From positions 1 through 10,082 of the forward strand of contig DHQM01000060.1 in the NCBI GenBank assembly GCA_002408105.1: DNA of 10,082 nucleotides, written 5' to 3'. Of the stretch, positions 8,073 through 10,082 are shown one piece after another. A program made the translations under genes and the position numbers. Numbering within the stretch: position 1 is the stretch's first letter; the number at the start of each line of letters is the position of its first letter. Origin of the DNA: Gammaproteobacteria bacterium UBA5338. Its GTDB lineage: Bacteria > Pseudomonadota > Gammaproteobacteria > Pseudomonadales > UBA5862. The notes below the pieces were generated by a model. It was not told the DNA's origin. It made no database searches and saw only the letters and a list, made by a program, of their open reading frames with translations.

Positions 8073-8273
8073 ACTGCAACTTGGCAAATGGTGCAGCATG
8101 AGCTGGGCGCGCTGGCTTGACAGCAATTCGACTCTTGTGTTGCCATCAGCGCCACGGCCACAAACACAATAAATAACAAGATGGCCTGACCAACCCGACG
8201 ACGAATGCGGGTTTCCAAGCGAATGACATGACCCAACAGCTGGGCTTGTATGGCGACGGCGAATCGGTGACCG
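8073..8273. other. Intergenic gap after the exporter operon
   Basis: This 201-base gap has no credible rightward reading frame. It contains a TTGACA at 8117-8122 that matches a -35 box, but no -10 box at a usual distance follows. An AT-richer patch lies at about 8160-8182. CTGCAAC/GGTGCAG near 8073-8096 can form only a weak hairpin without a T tract, so no terminator is called. A promoter for the following small gene presumably lies here, but I cannot place it. Confidence 0.35.
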
Positions 8274-8684
8274 ATGATGGCGTGGCGCGTATATATTGAT
8301 GAGAAGCACCCCAGGGTAGTCATGCTGGTCAATCAAGGGACACTGACCTTACAGGACTACCGCGAACAGATTGCCGAGGCCTGGGCTCTAGGCCAGCAAG
8401 AGGGGATCATCGATTTTTGTGTGGATGACCGTGACCTGGCACCCAGGATGTCGATCCTAGAGGTGTATCAGTTTCCGGCGATCTATAGCGAGGTTGGCGT
8501 GGATCGGAGCGCAAAGATTGCCGTGATCATGAACCCGAAACTTGCTGATTCTCGGAGCCTGCGATTTTACGAAGACGTGTGCCGGAACGAAGGGTATAAC
8601 GTGACCCTATTTGATACAGAAGACCAGGCATTTGCTTGGCTTGAGCGCGTGCCAGGCATTCCAAGCAGCCGAGGTGGGCTCTGA
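8274..8684 (+). CDS. Small protein, probable STAS/SpoIIAA-like fold
   Basis: The protein has 136 residues and no signal peptide or membrane helix. The first strand pair WRVYIDEKHPRVVMLVNQG, then a helix (about 25-43), the strand GIIDFCVDDRDL (45-56), a second long helix (about 58-73), the strand AKIAVIMNP (80-88), and a final YEDVCRNEGYNVTLFDTEDQ (98-117) followed by AFAWLE (118-123) resemble the alternating strand-helix pattern and the VxxFxDxxxAxxWL ending of SpoIIAA/SEC14-like STAS proteins. No conserved phosphorylatable serine is obvious, so an anti-anti-sigma role is not implied. Two adjacent ATG codons (8274, 8277) are possible starts; GGTGA at 8266-8270 sits 3 or 6 bases before them, so 8277 is equally likely. 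It stands alone, 201 bases after the exporter operon and 131 bases before the aldehyde dehydrogenase. Its function is unknown; the fold assignment rests on pattern only. Confidence 0.75.
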   Translation: MMAWRVYIDEKHPRVVMLVNQGTLTLQDYREQIAEAWALGQQEGIIDFCVDDRDLAPRMSILEVYQFPAIYSEVGVDRSAKIAVIMNPKLADSRSLRFYEDVCRNEGYNVTLFDTEDQAFAWLERVPGIPSSRGGL

Positions 8685-8815
8685 GTCCGGTTGGACCGCT
8701 TTGATGTCCATTCCTTTGATTTTGAGTTGCATCGACCTCGATCGCGGCTCGCGCGCAGCCAACCGATGTGGTCACCAAGGTGTCGACTTCCTATCCAGAA
8801 ACCATGGAGGTTCTG
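8685..8815. other. Intergenic gap before the aldehyde dehydrogenase
   Basis: This gap is 131 bases without a convincing promoter or terminator by eye. A short perfect hairpin GTCC-GGTT-GGAC lies at 8686-8697 just after the stop of the small gene, with no T tract. In-frame GTG (8780) and ATG (8804) codons upstream of the chosen aldehyde dehydrogenase start fall inside it. Confidence 0.35.
8806..8810 (+). promoter_or_regulatory. Ribosome-binding site deciding the aldehyde dehydrogenase start
   Basis: GGAGG is placed 5 bases before the ATG at 8816. It overlaps the alternative in-frame ATG at 8804, which has no comparable site of its own, so 8816 is preferred. Confidence 0.7.
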
Positions 8816-10082
8816 ATGCAGCCGAACCCTCAAGCCCTTGAACCTGACCAGGCTGACGCCGCTGAGTTTGGGCGGGGGCTGTTGGACAAGCAACGTGCGG
8901 CATTTATGGGGCGAGGCCCTGCCAATGCCGAGGAGCGCGTTGATCGGCTGCACACCCTGGCGCGCGCCATTGGCCGGTACCGTGACGAAATTATCGAAGC
9001 TGTGGTGGCGGACTTCGGTCACCGGTCGATGCACGAAACGCTGCTGAGTGAGGTCGTGGGTGCGCTGGGTGAAATTCGCCACACCGCTTCGCAGGTCAAG
9101 TCCTGGATGAAGCCCCGCCGTGTTCCGCGAACCCTGGAAACCTTGACGGCACGGGGACGAATCCACTTTCAGCCGAAGGGTGTGGTCGGCATCATGGGGG
9201 CCTGGAACTACCCGGCATTCTTGTGTTTTTCGCCGATGACCGGGGCATTGGCGGCGGGCAATCACGTGCTGGTCAAACCTTCGGATGTGACGCCGCGAAC
9301 CGCCGAAGTGGTCGCACATCTGGTCGGAGAACATTTTGATCCGAGCTGCGTCGCAGTGGTGACCGGTGACCGCGAAACTTCCCAGGCGTTCTCAAATTTG
9401 CCCTTCGACCACCTGCTGTACACAGGAGGTACCGAAGTGGGGCGCCATGTCATGCAGGCGGCGGCGAAAAATTTGGTTCCAGTGACGCTTGAGATGGGAG
9501 GCAAGTCGCCCACCGTCATCGGACCAGGTGCAAACCTCGCCCGGGCCATCGACAGCATCTTGATGGGGAAACTGATCAATGCCGGGCAGACCTGCATCGC
9601 GCCGGACTATGTGTTGCTTCCTGGGTCGCGGGTCGAGGAGTTTCGCCTGCTGTTTGAGCAAGCGGTGCGCCAGCGCTATCCACAAATGACCAGCAACCCG
9701 GACGTCACCTGGATCGTCAACGACCGGCACCACGCCCGGATTCAGACGCTGCTTGAGGATGCGCGGAGCAAGGGCGCCAAGGTTGAGCCGATTTTGGCGG
9801 ACGGAGAGGAGATCCCGACCGGGGTTCGCGTGGTGCCGCCCACACTGGTGACCGGCGTGCGCGATGACATGCGCATCGCCCAGGAAGAGATTTTTGGGCC
9901 CGTTCTACCGCTGATCCCTTACGAGAACATCGACCAGGCGATTGAGCACGTCAACGCGCGCCCGCGTCCGCTGGCCCTCTATCTGTTTGAGTCGGATCGG
10001 CGCCTGATCGAACGGGTTGTCAATGAGACGACCTCCGGGGGGGCTTGCGTCAACGACACCATGCTGCACATTGCGCATCCCA
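8816..10082 (+). CDS. Coniferyl-type aldehyde dehydrogenase (3' end outside window)
   Basis: The first 422 residues are present; the family is about 470-480 long, so perhaps 50-60 residues are missing beyond the edge. NAD(P)-dependent aldehyde dehydrogenases oxidise an aldehyde to its acid in the cytoplasm. Catalytic landmarks are all visible: Asn131 in GAWNYP, the nucleotide-binding strand VLVKPSDVTPRTA (151-163), the turn YTGGTEVGR (202-210), the general base Glu226 in LEMGGKSP, the nucleophile Cys260 in NAGQTCIAPDY, and QEEIFGPVLP (356-365). The NAGQ-C-(I/V)APDY form and short N-terminus place it with class 3-like enzymes, and among these the sequence looks most like coniferyl aldehyde dehydrogenases; fatty or other aromatic aldehydes are equally possible substrates. 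No signal peptide is present. No other aromatic-degradation gene lies in the window, so the pathway cannot be inferred from context. Confidence 0.9.
   Translation, partial: MQPNPQALEPDQADAAEFGRGLLDKQRAAFMGRGPANAEERVDRLHTLARAIGRYRDEIIEAVVADFGHRSMHETLLSEVVGALGEIRHTASQVKSWMKPRRVPRTLETLTARGRIHFQPKGVVGIMGAWNYPAFLCFSPMTGALAAGNHVLVKPSDVTPRTAEVVAHLVGEHFDPSCVAVVTGDRETSQAFSNLPFDHLLYTGGTEVGRHVMQAAAKNLVPVTLEMGGKSPTVIGPGANLARAIDSILMGKLINAGQTCIAPDYVLLPGSRVEEFRLLFEQAVRQRYPQMTSNPDVTWIVNDRHHARIQTLLEDARSKGAKVEPILADGEEIPTGVRVVPPTLVTGVRDDMRIAQEEIFGPVLPLIPYENIDQAIEHVNARPRPLALYLFESDRRLIERVVNETTSGGACVNDTMLHIAHP

Noticed and set aside
8117..8122. TTGACA as a -35 box for the small downstream gene
   Set aside because: No TATAAT-like hexamer follows at 16-18 bases, so a promoter is not called.
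7940..8332. Leftward 130-codon open frame over the gap after yhhJ, with a hydrophobic stretch ILLFIVFVAVALMA
   Set aside because: It overlaps the 3' end of yhhJ by 133 bases and the start of the small downstream gene, and has no ribosome-binding site or recognisable family. The hydrophobic run comes from an AT-richer patch. A small membrane protein starting inside the gap cannot be fully excluded.
8567..9334. Leftward 255-codon open frame opposite the aldehyde dehydrogenase
   Set aside because: The opposite strand encodes an aldehyde dehydrogenase with all catalytic motifs; this frame shows no family features.

Overview
The window is gene-dense, GC-rich (about 60% by eye, not computed) bacterial DNA with tight operon spacing, leader-peptide and ABC-2 exporter genes typical of Gram-negatives. 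The yhiI-rbbA-yhhJ gene order and a coniferyl-aldehyde-dehydrogenase-like gene point to a proteobacterium, most likely a gammaproteobacterium; the genus cannot be fixed from the sequence alone. No tRNA, rRNA, insertion sequence, CRISPR array or prophage gene was seen.

Layout. From 1 to about 2908 (or 2977) all genes read leftward. A RimK-like ATP-grasp ligase runs off the left edge. It is preceded by a gene fusing a GNAT acyltransferase to a C39-type cysteine peptidase, and the two overlap by 4 bases (ATGA). Upstream of these, after a 94-base gap with an imperfect inverted repeat, lies a predicted exported class I methyltransferase. A short divergent control region lies at about 2909-3088.

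From 3089 everything reads rightward. Three nearly abutting genes (gaps of 4 and 3 bases) encode a membrane-fusion (HlyD-type) protein, a 927-residue protein with two ABC ATPase domains plus an ABC-2 permease (RbbA-like), and a separate ABC-2 permease (YhhJ-like). Together they supply two nucleotide-binding domains, two membrane domains and a periplasmic adaptor, which is a complete export machine. Then come a single small protein of probable STAS/SpoIIAA-like fold and a coniferyl-type aldehyde dehydrogenase that runs off the right edge.

Points of most interest are the ligase plus acyltransferase-peptidase pair, which looks like a peptide- or protein-tailoring module of unknown substrate; the asymmetric ATP sites of the RbbA-like protein, where both motif losses fall in the same predicted composite site; and the methyltransferase carrying a signal peptide. 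All genes look intact; the two at the window edges are cut only by the edges. I did not find evidence for a wholly unknown system; most genes belong to recognisable families whose substrates are unknown.
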